The notes: generated by a model from the letters alone, not told the origin. 64,000 nt of DNA from an uncultured Prevotella sp. (GCA_947164965.1 CAMUYR010000016.1:1-64000); one strand, 5' to 3'. Positions 1 through 6,535 are shown, counted from the stretch's first letter. Numbers and translations are program-made.

Positions 1-800
1 AGCACATGGACTTCCTGCCTGGCTCTTACGCTCAGATCAAGATTCCTAAGTTCGATTGCATCGATTACGATAAGGATATCGACAAGAGCCTCATTGGCGA
101 CGAGTATCTGCCCTCTTGGGAGAAGTTCGGACTGTTCCCATTGAAGTGTAAGAACCCCGAGGATACCATCCGTGCCTACTCAATGGCCAACTATCCTGCC
201 GAGGGCGATGTCTTCATGCTGACAGTTCGTATCGCCACACCTCCGTTCAAACCCGATCGCAGCGGCTTCATGGATGTGAACCCAGGTATCGCTTCATCTT
301 ATATCTTCTCGCTGAAACCGGGCGACAAGGTGATTATGAGCGGACCGTTCGGCGATTTCCACCCACACTTCGACTCGAAGAAGGAGATGATCTGGGTTGG
401 TGGTGGTGCCGGTATGGCTCCTCTGCGTGCACAGATCATGCACATGACAAAGACGCTGCACACAACAGATCGCGAGATGCACTACTTCTACGGAGCACGC
501 GCTCTCAACGAGGTATTCTATCTCGACGACTTCCTCGGCTTGGAGAAGGAGTATCCCAACTTCCACTTCCACCTGGCTCTCGACCGTCCGGATCCTGCAG
601 CCGATGCAGCTGGCGTGAAGTATACTCCGGGCTTTGTTCATCAGGTGATGCTCAATACTTACCTGAAGGACCACGAGGCTCCAGAGGATGTGGAGTACTA
701 CATGTGCGGTCCTGGTCCTATGTCAGCAGCTGTAGTATCAATGCTCGATTCTCTCGGCGTAGATCCAGAGTCCATCATGTACGATAACTTCGGTGGTTAA
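1..800 (+). CDS. nqrF: Na+-translocating NADH:quinone reductase subunit F, C-terminal part
   Basis: This is the NADH-oxidising FAD subunit of the Na+-pumping NADH:quinone reductase, which passes electrons from NADH through FAD and a 2Fe-2S centre into the membrane complex. The window opens inside the gene, so the N-terminal membrane helix and ferredoxin domain lie outside. What remains is the FAD/NADH-reductase module: an FAD-binding RAYSMANYP motif, then a nucleotide-binding fold with GGGAGMAPLRAQI, an FYGAR strand and the family's CGPGPM motif near the C-terminus. The open frame runs in from the left edge, so this is a window-edge truncation and not a broken gene. NqrF normally closes the nqrABCDEF operon, which agrees with the terminator that follows. 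Confidence 0.96.
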   Translation, partial: HMDFLPGSYAQIKIPKFDCIDYDKDIDKSLIGDEYLPSWEKFGLFPLKCKNPEDTIRAYSMANYPAEGDVFMLTVRIATPPFKPDRSGFMDVNPGIASSYIFSLKPGDKVIMSGPFGDFHPHFDSKKEMIWVGGGAGMAPLRAQIMHMTKTLHTTDREMHYFYGARALNEVFYLDDFLGLEKEYPNFHFHLALDRPDPAADAAGVKYTPGFVHQVMLNTYLKDHEAPEDVEYYMCGPGPMSAAVVSMLDSLGVDPESIMYDNFGG

Positions 801-830
801 TCCGCTTTAATCATTGTCGAAACGATAAAA

Positions 831-864
831 CGACCGGAAGCCCCCCGCTCCCGGTCGATTTTTT
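831..864 (+). terminator. Rho-independent terminator, probably bidirectional
   Basis: CGACCGG (831-837) pairs with CCGGTCG (851-857) and is followed by a T-rich tract on the + strand. On the opposite strand the same stem is followed by TTTTATC. It lies between two converging genes, nqrF and the smalltalk gene, so it can end both transcripts. Confidence 0.85.
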
Positions 865-867
865 ACT

Positions 868-975
868 TTAAAGCGGTCCGTGCCCTAGACAGCTTGTAGT
901 GCCCATGGCAGTCAGCGCTGCCGTCAGAATACTGATGAATACCTGGATGATCGCCTTCCACGTTTCCTTCTTCAT
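868..975 (-). CDS. Smalltalk family small protein, 35 residues
   Basis: A very short protein, starting MKKETWKAIIQVFISILTAA and ending TAMGTTSCLGHGPL. It has one hydrophobic helix (about residues 8-25) followed by a TSC motif resembling a lipobox. This matches the tiny Bacteroidales family named smalltalk, usually encoded directly after an HU-HIG DNA-binding protein, as it is here. The function of the family is unknown; small size, one membrane segment and a phage-like neighbourhood would fit a membrane-acting peptide, but that is inference. The start ATG lies 35 bases after the HU gene's stop, just behind a 7-bp repeat array. The stop lies close to the shared terminator. Confidence 0.85.
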   Translation of the reverse strand: MKKETWKAIIQVFISILTAALTAMGTTSCLGHGPL

Positions 976-980
976 AACCC

Positions 981-1015
981 TTTAACGTTTAATGTTTAAC
1001 GTTTAATGTTTAATC
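981..1015. repeat. Five tandem 7-bp repeats between HU-HIG and smalltalk genes
   Basis: Units TTTAACG, TTTAATG, TTTAACG, TTTAATG, TTTAATC follow one another without gaps. On the coding (minus) strand the array sits immediately before the smalltalk start codon and supplies the last bases of the HU gene, including its stop codon. Confidence 0.85.
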
Positions 1016-1615
1016 TCCCTCTCCTGGCTCATCACCATTGTTGGTTGAAGGAGGAGTGGTGCTTCCCCCTCCTTCGGAGGGGTTAGGGGAGGCCCAATTC
1101 TCGCTCAGGAAGCTCTCGATGGGGACCAGCGTGCGCAGACGCTCAATCACCTTGTTGCCCTCCTTCACGGTGTCCACGATCACCACGTTGCGCAGCTCCA
1201 GCGAGCAGCGGTCGGCGAAGGCGGGACCGGAGAGGTCGTCGAGCTTGGTGGAATCGGGAATGAATCGGATGTGGATGGCCTTCACCACGTCGCGGGGCGA
1301 GGCGCTCGCCATCTCCGCCTTGGTGATGCCCTTCTTCGACTCGGCGAACGGCATGAAGATGCCCAGACCGTCGAACTTCACGCCGATGCCCATGGCCAGC
1401 AGCTCGGGCAGACAGGTCGAGAACATGCGCAGGATGGCCTGGATGTCCTCCAGCTGATACTTCGAGCCGTGAGCTATCATGTGCTCGGCGAAACCGCGCG
1501 TCGAGATGGTCTTCTGGCGGTCAACCTCAGGATAATACTTGCCGAAACCGGCGGAATTCTGCATCTTGTTCTGCTTCAGATTGATGCCCAGTACGGGCGA
1601 ATTCACAATACTCAT
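1010..1615 (-). CDS. HU-HIG family DNA-binding protein
   Basis: A 201-residue protein of the Bacteroidota HU-HIG family (HU fold with an N-terminal extension and a C-terminal Ig-like or disordered tail). The conserved core includes FAEHMIAHGSKYQLEDIQAI, then a segment rich in the family's strand residues (VKFDGLGIFMPF), as in other Bacteroidales single-domain HU-like proteins. The tail from about residue 175 is low-complexity Ser/Gly/Pro/Thr and acidic. It presumably binds or bends DNA, but targets are unknown. It has its own upstream promoter and is followed by the smalltalk gene, a pairing repeated many times in Bacteroidales genomes. Confidence 0.88.
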   Translation of the reverse strand: MSIVNSPVLGINLKQNKMQNSAGFGKYYPEVDRQKTISTRGFAEHMIAHGSKYQLEDIQAILRMFSTCLPELLAMGIGVKFDGLGIFMPFAESKKGITKAEMASASPRDVVKAIHIRFIPDSTKLDDLSGPAFADRCSLELRNVVIVDTVKEGNKVIERLRTLVPIESFLSENWASPNPSEGGGSTTPPSTNNGDEPGEGD

Positions 1616-1639
1616 AATCGTAACTTTTTTTCGAAATTG

Positions 1640-1674
1640 TTAATCTTTAATTTTTAATGTTTAATCTTTAATTT
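1640..1674. repeat. Five tandem 7-bp repeats upstream of the HU-HIG gene
   Basis: Units TTAATCT, TTAATTT, TTAATGT, TTAATCT, TTAATTT run in register. The array lies in the 5' leader of the HU gene, 25 bases before its start codon. Confidence 0.8.
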
Positions 1675-1756
1675 TCACTCGGCTGCTCTCCGTCGAAGAC
1701 TGGCGTTGTCTCGGCCGCTGACTCGGCACGTCTCTTCCGTAGAGCTTCCGCCTCAT
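1661..1756 (-). CDS. Possible 31-codon reading frame in the HU-HIG leader
   Basis: An ATG 17 bases after the -7 box opens a 31-codon frame (MRRKLYGRDVPSQRPRQRQS and on) that is strongly basic and ends inside the 7-bp array. No family is recognised. It could be an upstream reading frame that affects HU translation, or chance coding. The stretch 1616-1859 otherwise holds only the promoter and repeats. Confidence 0.3.
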   Translation of the reverse strand: MRRKLYGRDVPSQRPRQRQSSTESSRVKIKD

Positions 1757-1772
1757 GAATCGGATGACGCTG

Positions 1773-1780
1773 CAAAGATA
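1773..1780 (-). promoter_or_regulatory. Promoter -7 box for HU-HIG/smalltalk
   Basis: On the minus strand this reads TATCTTTG, an exact match to the Bacteroidota -7 consensus TAnnTTTG. It gives the last two genes of the cassette their own transcript with a leader of about 150 bases. No clear TTTG -33 box is visible upstream. Confidence 0.75.
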
Positions 1781-1807
1781 CGAAATACTTTTTTGGCGAT
1801 GGCGTTA

Positions 1808-1847
1808 GTTGGGGATAGTTGGGGATAGATGGGGATAGATGGGGATG
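1808..1847. repeat. Four tandem 10-bp repeats near the HU promoter
   Basis: Units GTTGGGGATA, GTTGGGGATA, GATGGGGATA, GATGGGGATG are contiguous. They lie between the end of the DUF4248 gene and the HU promoter, just upstream of where its -33 region would be. Confidence 0.85.
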
Positions 1848-1859
1848 GAAATCCGTAAG

Positions 1860-2084
1860 TCATTGTATATCAAATGGTTCCCCGACTTCCTCTACGATTT
1901 GCCGAACCTGCTTGGGTGTATAGTCGTAGATGCCCTTTCTGATCAGATAGCAGAGCCTCGGGTTTTTCCTGAGCCAGCTTTCGAGTTTCTTCATGGCACC
2001 TTTCTTGCTGAGCCTGGGAAAATAGATCATCGCCAGTTCCGACTTGCCGTAAGCCTTGATTCTGAATGGTTCATCCTGTTTCAT
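1860..2084 (-). CDS. DUF4248 domain protein
   Basis: A 74-residue protein matching the DUF4248 pattern: FRIKAYGKSELAMIYFP near the N-terminus, a KLESWLRKNPRL helix and a closing TPKQVRQIVEEVGEPF segment. It has the look of a small helical DNA-binding or adaptor protein, but no function is established. In Bacteroidales, DUF4248 genes commonly precede HU-HIG and smalltalk genes, as here. Its start overlaps the end of the upstream gene by 14 bases, so the two are probably translationally coupled. Confidence 0.85.
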   Translation of the reverse strand: MKQDEPFRIKAYGKSELAMIYFPRLSKKGAMKKLESWLRKNPRLCYLIRKGIYDYTPKQVRQIVEEVGEPFDIQ

Positions 2085-2763
2085 CGCTTTCTTTCTCCTT
2101 CTTCATCGCCAGCCACTCCTCACGGCTCACAGCACCCCGCTTTCGTTCTTCAATTTCCTGCCACACCCGCTCGTTGTCCTCCTGACGCGTCTGCGCCACC
2201 GTCTGCTGCTTCTGCTTCTTCTCCAGTCGCTGCTGGCGAGTATCGGCAGTGGCGATGGCCTTTGAATACTGGTTGCCGACCCACAGCTCCAAACGGTTGT
2301 CAATGTTCCAGTACGTCTCTTCCTCGAACCGCATCTTGCCCGTTTCGCGATTCTCTTCGCTGTAGTAATGATAGAAATCGGCCAAGCGTTTAGCATCATA
2401 TTTTCTCAGTCTCTTTAAACACTCCTGATGAAAAACCTCGCGACGCACGTCGACAGACACACATTCTTTCTCTTCTGTTTCTTTTTTTGCTTTTTCTTTT
2501 ATAAGGGGGTTCGGGGGGAAGTTTTTCTTTTTCTTTGTTTCTTTTCTCTCTTTCAGACTGAAACGGGCGCAAAAAAAATACTGCAGCTTCTTCTTCAGCG
2601 ACGTCACCAGCTCCTTCTCGTCGTCGCTCAGCTGCTCGTAGCTGGCAACGGCCATCAGCAGGTGGTACAGCGTGTCGTACACCGACCGCTCCCCGCCGTC
2701 GCGATTGACGGCAGAGACGGTCAGCAAATCGACAATGTAGCGTTCAATTCTTGTCTGTTCCAT
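2071..2763 (-). CDS. DUF7833-like protein with a Lys-rich linker
   Basis: A 230-residue protein of unknown function. The N-terminal ~75 residues are helical. Residues ~72-100 are an extreme Lys/Glu linker encoded by a homopurine tract (about 2470-2570 on the template strand). The following domain contains a conserved signature ending in the motif NRETGKMRFEEETYWNIDNR, which I recall from Bacteroidales DUF7833 proteins found in phage-like or replication-associated clusters. The C-terminus is a long charged helix, probably coiled coil. It overlaps its upstream neighbour by 20 bases and DUF4248 by 14, so it lies mid-operon. Confidence 0.6.
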   Translation of the reverse strand: MEQTRIERYIVDLLTVSAVNRDGGERSVYDTLYHLLMAVASYEQLSDDEKELVTSLKKKLQYFFCARFSLKERKETKKKKNFPPNPLIKEKAKKETEEKECVSVDVRREVFHQECLKRLRKYDAKRLADFYHYYSEENRETGKMRFEEETYWNIDNRLELWVGNQYSKAIATADTRQQRLEKKQKQQTVAQTRQEDNERVWQEIEERKRGAVSREEWLAMKKEKESDETG

Positions 2764-3055
2764 CCTTCATGACAAGCGAAAATATTTTGTATATATTTTT
2801 CCTTGCATATTCACTGAACGAATGGTCCTCCCTGCCTAGCTGCTTTTGCAGTCGCAGGTAGTTGAAGATCAAGAACGTGCAGGCGAAATACTTCAGGCGC
2901 AGGCGCCACGGCAGCCGCTGCACCTCCTCCATCAGTTCCCAGTAGCTGCTCAGCAGTCGCAGCACCCACAACAGTTCGTCACGCTGGTCAATATCCCGCA
3001 GGGCGTGCTTGAACTCGCCCAACAACTCGTCAAATTCTTTCCTTTCTTCCATCAT
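2744..3055 (-). CDS. Hypothetical protein, 103 residues
   Basis: Not recognised. An all-helical small protein, acidic at the N-terminus (MMEERKEFDELLGEF), with an amphipathic, Trp/Arg-rich middle (SYWELMEEVQRLPWRLRLKY) and a basic end. There is no signal peptide or membrane segment. It overlaps the following gene by 20 bases and follows the lysozyme gene by 65 bases, so it belongs to the same cassette. Either of the first two Met codons could be the start. Confidence 0.6.
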   Translation of the reverse strand: MMEERKEFDELLGEFKHALRDIDQRDELLWVLRLLSSYWELMEEVQRLPWRLRLKYFACTFLIFNYLRLQKQLGREDHSFSEYARKNIYKIFSLVMKDGTDKN

Positions 3056-3120
3056 CTAATTTTCTTTTAATTTTGTGGTCAATTTTGCTTAATTTCTGCC
3101 CCGATAGGGGCACTCCCTTA

Positions 3121-3546
3121 TTATCCAAAGAATCGTATTGCCTCCCATTCACGCCTCTTCACCAGTCCCGGCATGGTGCGCCCGCCAGCATACACCCACT
3201 GTCGGAACTGCCGCTTGATGTCGTGCTCCGGACGGCCCTCGCGGATGAACCTCAGCAGCGTCGACTGCTGCAAACGGCCGATGCCGACATTAAATACAAA
3301 CGACACGAGCGCATCCAACTGACCCTGCGTCAGCGACAGACCGAGACCGAGCACCTGACGCTCCGCCTCCGCGATATCCATGCGCAGATACTCGTCGGCC
3401 AGCCACTGCGTAATCCGGTCGCCGCGCCGCACACCACGAGTGTGTCCGTAACCGATTGTCCACACGCCAGCTGCATCCTGATAAGCCTGCAGACGGCAAC
3501 CTTCAAACTCCTTCATTTTGTTAAATAAAATCTCACTAGTTTCCAT
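3121..3546 (-). CDS. GH24 phage-type lysozyme
   Basis: An endolysin-like muramidase that cleaves the MurNAc-GlcNAc bond of peptidoglycan. Counting from the chosen Met, the GH24 catalytic triad is visible as Glu15 (KEFEGC), Asp24 (AYQDAAG) and Thr36 (IGYGHT), followed by LTQGQLDALVSFVFNVG and the C-terminal PGLVKRREWE helix, all standard for the T4/P22-type family. About 141 residues is the usual size. A longer start at 3579 is possible, but its extra 11 residues are encoded by the 7-bp repeat array, so I prefer 3546. There is no signal peptide, so it would need a holin or other export route; none is obvious nearby unless smalltalk plays that part. Confidence 0.9.
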   Translation of the reverse strand: METSEILFNKMKEFEGCRLQAYQDAAGVWTIGYGHTRGVRRGDRITQWLADEYLRMDIAEAERQVLGLGLSLTQGQLDALVSFVFNVGIGRLQQSTLLRFIREGRPEHDIKRQFRQWVYAGGRTMPGLVKRREWEAIRFFG

Positions 3547-3565
3547 ACTCTTTAACTTCTTTAAT

Positions 3566-3600
3566 TTTTCACTTTTCATTTTTCACTTTTCACTTAATCT
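3566..3600. repeat. Tandem 7-bp repeats between HNH and lysozyme genes
   Basis: Units TTTTCAC, TTTTCAT, TTTTCAC, TTTTCAC occupy 3566-3593, with a degenerate fifth unit after them. The array supplies the last codons of the HNH gene and lies directly before the lysozyme start. Confidence 0.8.
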
Positions 3601-4080
3601 GTATCTCTTTCCGCACATCGTCGCATGATAGAACGCCATGCAGGGATCAGCGAAACAGCAGTTCTTGCCGTGTATCTTTGTTTGATACAAGCCATTATTC
3701 GGGCTCACACCTGGTAGTCCCGTCACCTCATTCGGCTGCCAGTCGTGCAGCGTATTCATCTGGTTCTCATGCCCGCTCACCTCCCGCAGATTCTCTATGC
3801 GGTTATTGCGTTCATTGCCGTCAATATGATCAATCTCTCCTTCTGGCAATCGACCGTGATGCCAAGCCCATACAGCACCATGATAATTCATGGACATCCT
3901 TTTATTTTTATTCCAAAACCAGAACCGCTTATACTTCGTTCCAGTATGCCTGCTTCCCTTCACCGCCTTGCCCCTGCGCTTGTTCACAAGCAGTCCTGCG
4001 TCGGCATCGTAATCGTACTCCCGCTGAATGCGAGCCACCTGCTCTGCTATCTCACTTTCTGTTAAATTAATTCTATTCAT
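3583..4080 (-). CDS. HNH endonuclease
   Basis: A 165-residue HNH nuclease of the HNH_3 type. The motif is clear: EIDHIDGNERNNRIENLR carries the His-Asn core (DH...N), and the N-terminal part YDADAGLLVNKRRGKAVKG with a KYKRF...WAWHHGRLP block matches the usual substrate-recognition region of phage HNH proteins. A C-terminal segment (VTGLPGVSPNNGLYQTKIHG) resembles the AP2-like DNA-binding repeat often fused to HNH nucleases. Such genes are typical of phages and mobile elements, either as homing nucleases or as packaging nucleases. Next to lysozyme it supports a phage origin for the cassette. Confidence 0.88.
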   Translation of the reverse strand: MNRINLTESEIAEQVARIQREYDYDADAGLLVNKRRGKAVKGSRHTGTKYKRFWFWNKNKRMSMNYHGAVWAWHHGRLPEGEIDHIDGNERNNRIENLREVSGHENQMNTLHDWQPNEVTGLPGVSPNNGLYQTKIHGKNCCFADPCMAFYHATMCGKRYRLSEK

Positions 4081-4093
4081 ATTTTCATATTTT

Positions 4094-4432
4094 TCACTCT
4101 ACACTTAGTTCATCTTCTTCCCAACCGCTGCAGTCGTTCCGCAAGTCCGACATGTTGATGCCGGCATAGTTATGTTTCCCGTCCAAGATCAGTTGCTTCG
4201 CCATCTTGTCGCAACACATGATGATCTCCATCGGTGTGCGTTGCTGCTTGTGGAACAACTCCTCAAAGTTCTCGTCGCTCTCCCAGTACGATGTCGAGAT
4301 GCTGCGCCCCGTGTCGGGATCGACGTCCCAGTCCGTACAGTAATGCCCTTTGCAGCCCCAAAGCACCGTGTTCTTCGACAAATGCTGGCGTACCGTCACC
4401 TCAACCTTCTGTTCGTTATCTTCGTTTTTCAT
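4094..4432 (-). CDS. Hypothetical protein, 112 residues
   Basis: Not recognised. An acidic, soluble protein with several Cys and His (WGCKGHYCTDWD, MEIIMCCDKMAK, NDCSGW) that could bind a metal, though no standard zinc-finger spacing is seen. Its start overlaps the stop of the upstream SH3-fold gene in an ATGA arrangement, so the two are translationally coupled. Confidence 0.65.
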   Translation of the reverse strand: MKNEDNEQKVEVTVRQHLSKNTVLWGCKGHYCTDWDVDPDTGRSISTSYWESDENFEELFHKQQRTPMEIIMCCDKMAKQLILDGKHNYAGINMSDLRNDCSGWEEDELSVE

Positions 4433-4824
4433 TTGTCTTTAACTTCTCTAACTTCTACAACATCAATCAGTCTCAATGCCGAGAACGACCGGAACGCCTC
4501 TTTGTCCAAGTCCCAATAGGTAAACACACCATAGTGCAGCAGCTTGTTGTCGTCGGGTGCCGACTTATACTCATAGCTGTCGAACGCCTCCGAGATGCCG
4601 TGACACAGCGTACCGCGAGCCGTGCGCATCTCGCCCACCTCCTTCCAGTAGCGGAACGTCACCACGCCGCGCCCCAGCTTGTCCAGCAAGTCGCACGTCA
4701 GGTGCGCCGTCCGGAACGCCTCCGACCGCTGCATGCAACAGTCCTCTACCAGATAATTCGCCAACTGCGCCGTCCACGACGCCAACAGAGCCTTCTGCTC
4801 TTTCCTTTCTTCTTTGCTCATCAT
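4429..4824 (-). CDS. SH3-fold (WYL_2/DUF2693-like) protein
   Basis: A protein of about 131 residues. Its C-terminal half fits the Sm-like SH3 beta-barrel family called WYL_2/DUF2693: GVVTFRYWKEVGEMRTARGT, then GVFTYWDLDKEAFRSFSALR. These small barrels are frequent in Bacteroidales mobile elements; the role is unknown, with RNA, DNA or protein binding inferred from the fold. I start at 4824 (or the next ATG at 4821) because a longer frame would begin inside the promoter. It is the first gene of the minus-strand cassette that ends at 868. Confidence 0.7.
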   Translation of the reverse strand: MMSKEERKEQKALLASWTAQLANYLVEDCCMQRSEAFRTAHLTCDLLDKLGRGVVTFRYWKEVGEMRTARGTLCHGISEAFDSYEYKSAPDDNKLLHYGVFTYWDLDKEAFRSFSALRLIDVVEVREVKDK

Positions 4825-4871
4825 ACTTTTAATTAATAATGTTAGTGAATAAAAAAAAAGATTTCTGACGG

Positions 4872-4879
4872 CGAAGGTA
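4872..4879 (-). promoter_or_regulatory. Probable promoter -7 box of the phage-like cassette
   Basis: Reads TACCTTCG on the minus strand, one base from the TAnnTTTG consensus. It lies just after the terminator of the upstream gene and about 45 bases before the first start codon. Confidence 0.5.
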
Positions 4880-4884
4880 GACAT

Positions 4885-4920
4885 AAAAAATAGGTGTCTG
4901 AAGAAGTTCCAGACACCTAT
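4885..4920 (-). terminator. Rho-independent terminator of the 373-residue gene
   Basis: Perfect 11-bp stem (4890-4900 with 4910-4920) around a 9-base loop. On the minus strand the stem is followed by six T. It isolates the 373-residue gene from the downstream cassette. Confidence 0.85.
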
Positions 4921-4981
4921 ATAACTTTTATAACTCTGATATAACTTTTACTGCATTTTATAGAACTTTGTATATAACTTT
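4921..4981. repeat. Irregular ATAACTTT repeats
   Basis: ATAACTTT or a close variant recurs at 4921, 4930, 4941, 4960 and 4974 with uneven spacing, filling the gap between the end of the 373-residue gene and its terminator hairpin. No function is evident. Confidence 0.55.
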
Positions 4982-4985
4982 CACG

Positions 4986-6107
4986 TTATTTCAGTTCATT
5001 TCTGATGGCATCACGAAGTTTGATGATGCGTGGCATCGGGTCGAAATCGTCCCAGTCGTCGATATGCTCGCTAAAGATTGGATTGTCGCTAAAGGCATTG
5101 GAAATCGAGCCCTTGGAACATTTGTAAGTACGCTGTTTCTCATACGTCTGCTGCTCTATGAGTTGTTCAAATGCCGATTTACTGATTTCTTCCTTAAAGT
5201 CGTCGCGATAGATGCAGTAAGCCACAGCATACGCACTGCTACCCCAGAAATACGCCTGGCAGTTTTCGATAGCGCGAGCCAGCTTTCTGATGTTGCTTTC
5301 GTCTTGCTGCCCTGCCGTCAGCCTCTTCATGTCCTCATGAATCTGCTGCATCTGAACGTCATAGTTAAACAGGTCGATGTGCTGTTCACTTGTTAGCCTC
5401 CCGAAATTCCTGAACATGTAGCTTCTGAACAACTGGTAGTCTATCATAAACATGCAGCCGTCCCAATACGAGTATCTGCGCAGCTTGGCACACTCGGCAA
5501 TAAACTCAGGGGTTATCATACTGCTGTCTGTCATCTTCAGCTTCAGCATGTCCTCGTTGACACCCTGAAGCTCCTCGCCGTTGGGCTCGTCAGCGTATTT
5601 CAGAACACCGTTTTTCAGCATCTTGGCCGTCAAGTCAACCTCATATCTCACAAGTTCATTTATCGTCAGCTTGTCCTGCCGTATTTTCCATAGGTCGTAG
5701 TCGGTCGTCTTATACTTCTTGCACCTCTGCATCAGCTTCTCGAAAAACCTGTCTGCGAAGCTGGCTTCCACGTTGACAATCTTCACCATCAGTTCCTTCA
5801 TCAACTCAACCATCTGCTCAAACTTCTCTTTCAGCACCCTGCTGATAGCTTCGGGCAGATCGGTGAATATTTTGCATCTCAGCCAATGGACGGGGTTCGT
5901 CATGGTATCGAAATTGGCCACCAACACGTTTCGGCTACTCAATCGCGTCTTACTGTTCAGCAGTCTGCTCAACAGGGCAATAATATCGTCAACAAGATGT
6001 TCAATACACGTGGCCTGGCATCCCGTAATCCAGGCATCCTCGATATTCATGGTGTCATACGCTGCCATCATTCTCTCCAACGTCAGGAGCCGGTCTAGCT
6101 TCGCCAT
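4986..6107 (-). CDS. Hypothetical protein, 373 residues
   Basis: Not recognised. A mostly helical, cytosolic-looking protein without signal peptide or membrane segment. Notable blocks are a helix-rich N-terminal half (EKFEQMVELMKELMVKIVN), a central RYSYWDGCMFMIDYQLFRSY segment and an acidic C-terminal stretch (SEHIDDWDDFDPMPR). It is preceded by an unusually strong Shine-Dalgarno for this genome, AAAGGAGGG eight bases before the ATG, and its start overlaps the end of a 49-codon frame. It has its own promoter and terminator and so forms a self-contained unit beside the phage-like cassette. Confidence 0.75.
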   Translation of the reverse strand: MAKLDRLLTLERMMAAYDTMNIEDAWITGCQATCIEHLVDDIIALLSRLLNSKTRLSSRNVLVANFDTMTNPVHWLRCKIFTDLPEAISRVLKEKFEQMVELMKELMVKIVNVEASFADRFFEKLMQRCKKYKTTDYDLWKIRQDKLTINELVRYEVDLTAKMLKNGVLKYADEPNGEELQGVNEDMLKLKMTDSSMITPEFIAECAKLRRYSYWDGCMFMIDYQLFRSYMFRNFGRLTSEQHIDLFNYDVQMQQIHEDMKRLTAGQQDESNIRKLARAIENCQAYFWGSSAYAVAYCIYRDDFKEEISKSAFEQLIEQQTYEKQRTYKCSKGSISNAFSDNPIFSEHIDDWDDFDPMPRIIKLRDAIRNELK

Positions 6108-6244
6108 AGCGTCGTCCCTCCTTTCTTGCCGTTAATCGTTAAAAACACGCTGTCATTTCGGAAACCCAGGATACATGATACAACTGAGGTTTCCTTGCGT
6201 CGGGTCAAACAGGCCCTCTGCATCTTTGCTTTTGTTAGTTTCAT
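6095..6244 (-). CDS. Possible 49-residue leader protein of the 373-residue gene
   Basis: An ATG 48 bases after the -7 box opens a 49-codon frame (MKLTKAKMQRACLTRRKETS and on, ending TTLWRS) whose stop lies 13 bases inside the next gene. The product is basic and unrecognised. The overlap, with the strong ribosome site of the downstream gene inside this frame, suggests translational coupling. It could be a genuine small protein or a regulatory reading frame. Confidence 0.45.
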   Translation of the reverse strand: MKLTKAKMQRACLTRRKETSVVSCILGFRNDSVFLTINGKKGGTTLWRS

Positions 6245-6291
6245 ATGAATAGTTTTTAATTTATTGTTACGCTATTTGTTTTAGCGGAATG

Positions 6292-6299
6292 CAAAGGTA
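6292..6299 (-). promoter_or_regulatory. Promoter -7 box for the 49- and 373-residue genes
   Basis: TACCTTTG on the minus strand, an exact consensus match, about 48 bases upstream of the 49-codon frame. Apart from this promoter, the divergent one at 6460-6491 and the palindromes below, I see nothing in 6245-6535. Confidence 0.8.
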
Positions 6300-6426
6300 C
6301 TGAAAAGAAATGAGCTAAAAGCATAAACAAACAAGTTTTATGCGTTAAATTTTGTAAAGAAATTGAAGACAATGTGGTGCTGTTTCACCCTGATTGATAG
6401 CCGAAAAGGTTTAATGAAAGTTAAAT

Positions 6427-6443
6427 TTATCGTTATTCGATAA
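6427..6443. promoter_or_regulatory. Operator-like inverted repeat, upstream copy
   Basis: TTATCG (6427-6432) and CGATAA (6438-6443) form an inverted repeat separated by five bases, upstream of the -33 box. The arms match those of the downstream palindrome at 6494-6508, so both may bind the regulator encoded at 7023. Confidence 0.5.
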
Positions 6444-6459
6444 TTTTTTATTGTTTTTA

Positions 6460-6491
6460 TTTGGTAGTTCGAAAAAGAATGTCTACTTTTG
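6460..6491 (+). promoter_or_regulatory. Promoter of the DUF2975/XRE operon
   Basis: TTTGG (-33, from 6460) and TACTTTTG (-7, 6484-6491) with 20 bases between TTTG and the -7 box, a complete Bacteroidota promoter. Confidence 0.85.
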
Positions 6492-6493
6492 CA

Positions 6494-6508
6494 TATCGAA
6501 ATTCGATA
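6494..6508. promoter_or_regulatory. Operator-like perfect palindrome over the transcription start
   Basis: TATCGAA-A-TTCGATA, seven-base perfect arms, begins three bases after the -7 box and therefore covers the expected transcription start. This is a classic position for a repressor site. Confidence 0.6.
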
Positions 6509-6535
6509 AATAAACTAATTAAAACAATAAATCGT

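Noticed and set aside
294..674. A 126-residue open frame opposite nqrF
   Set aside because: It lies wholly inside a certain gene on the other strand, has no promoter and shows no protein-like features.
3547..3579. Longer lysozyme N-terminus (extra 11 residues)
   Set aside because: The extra residues are encoded by 7-bp repeats and precede the family's usual start; kept only as an alternative.
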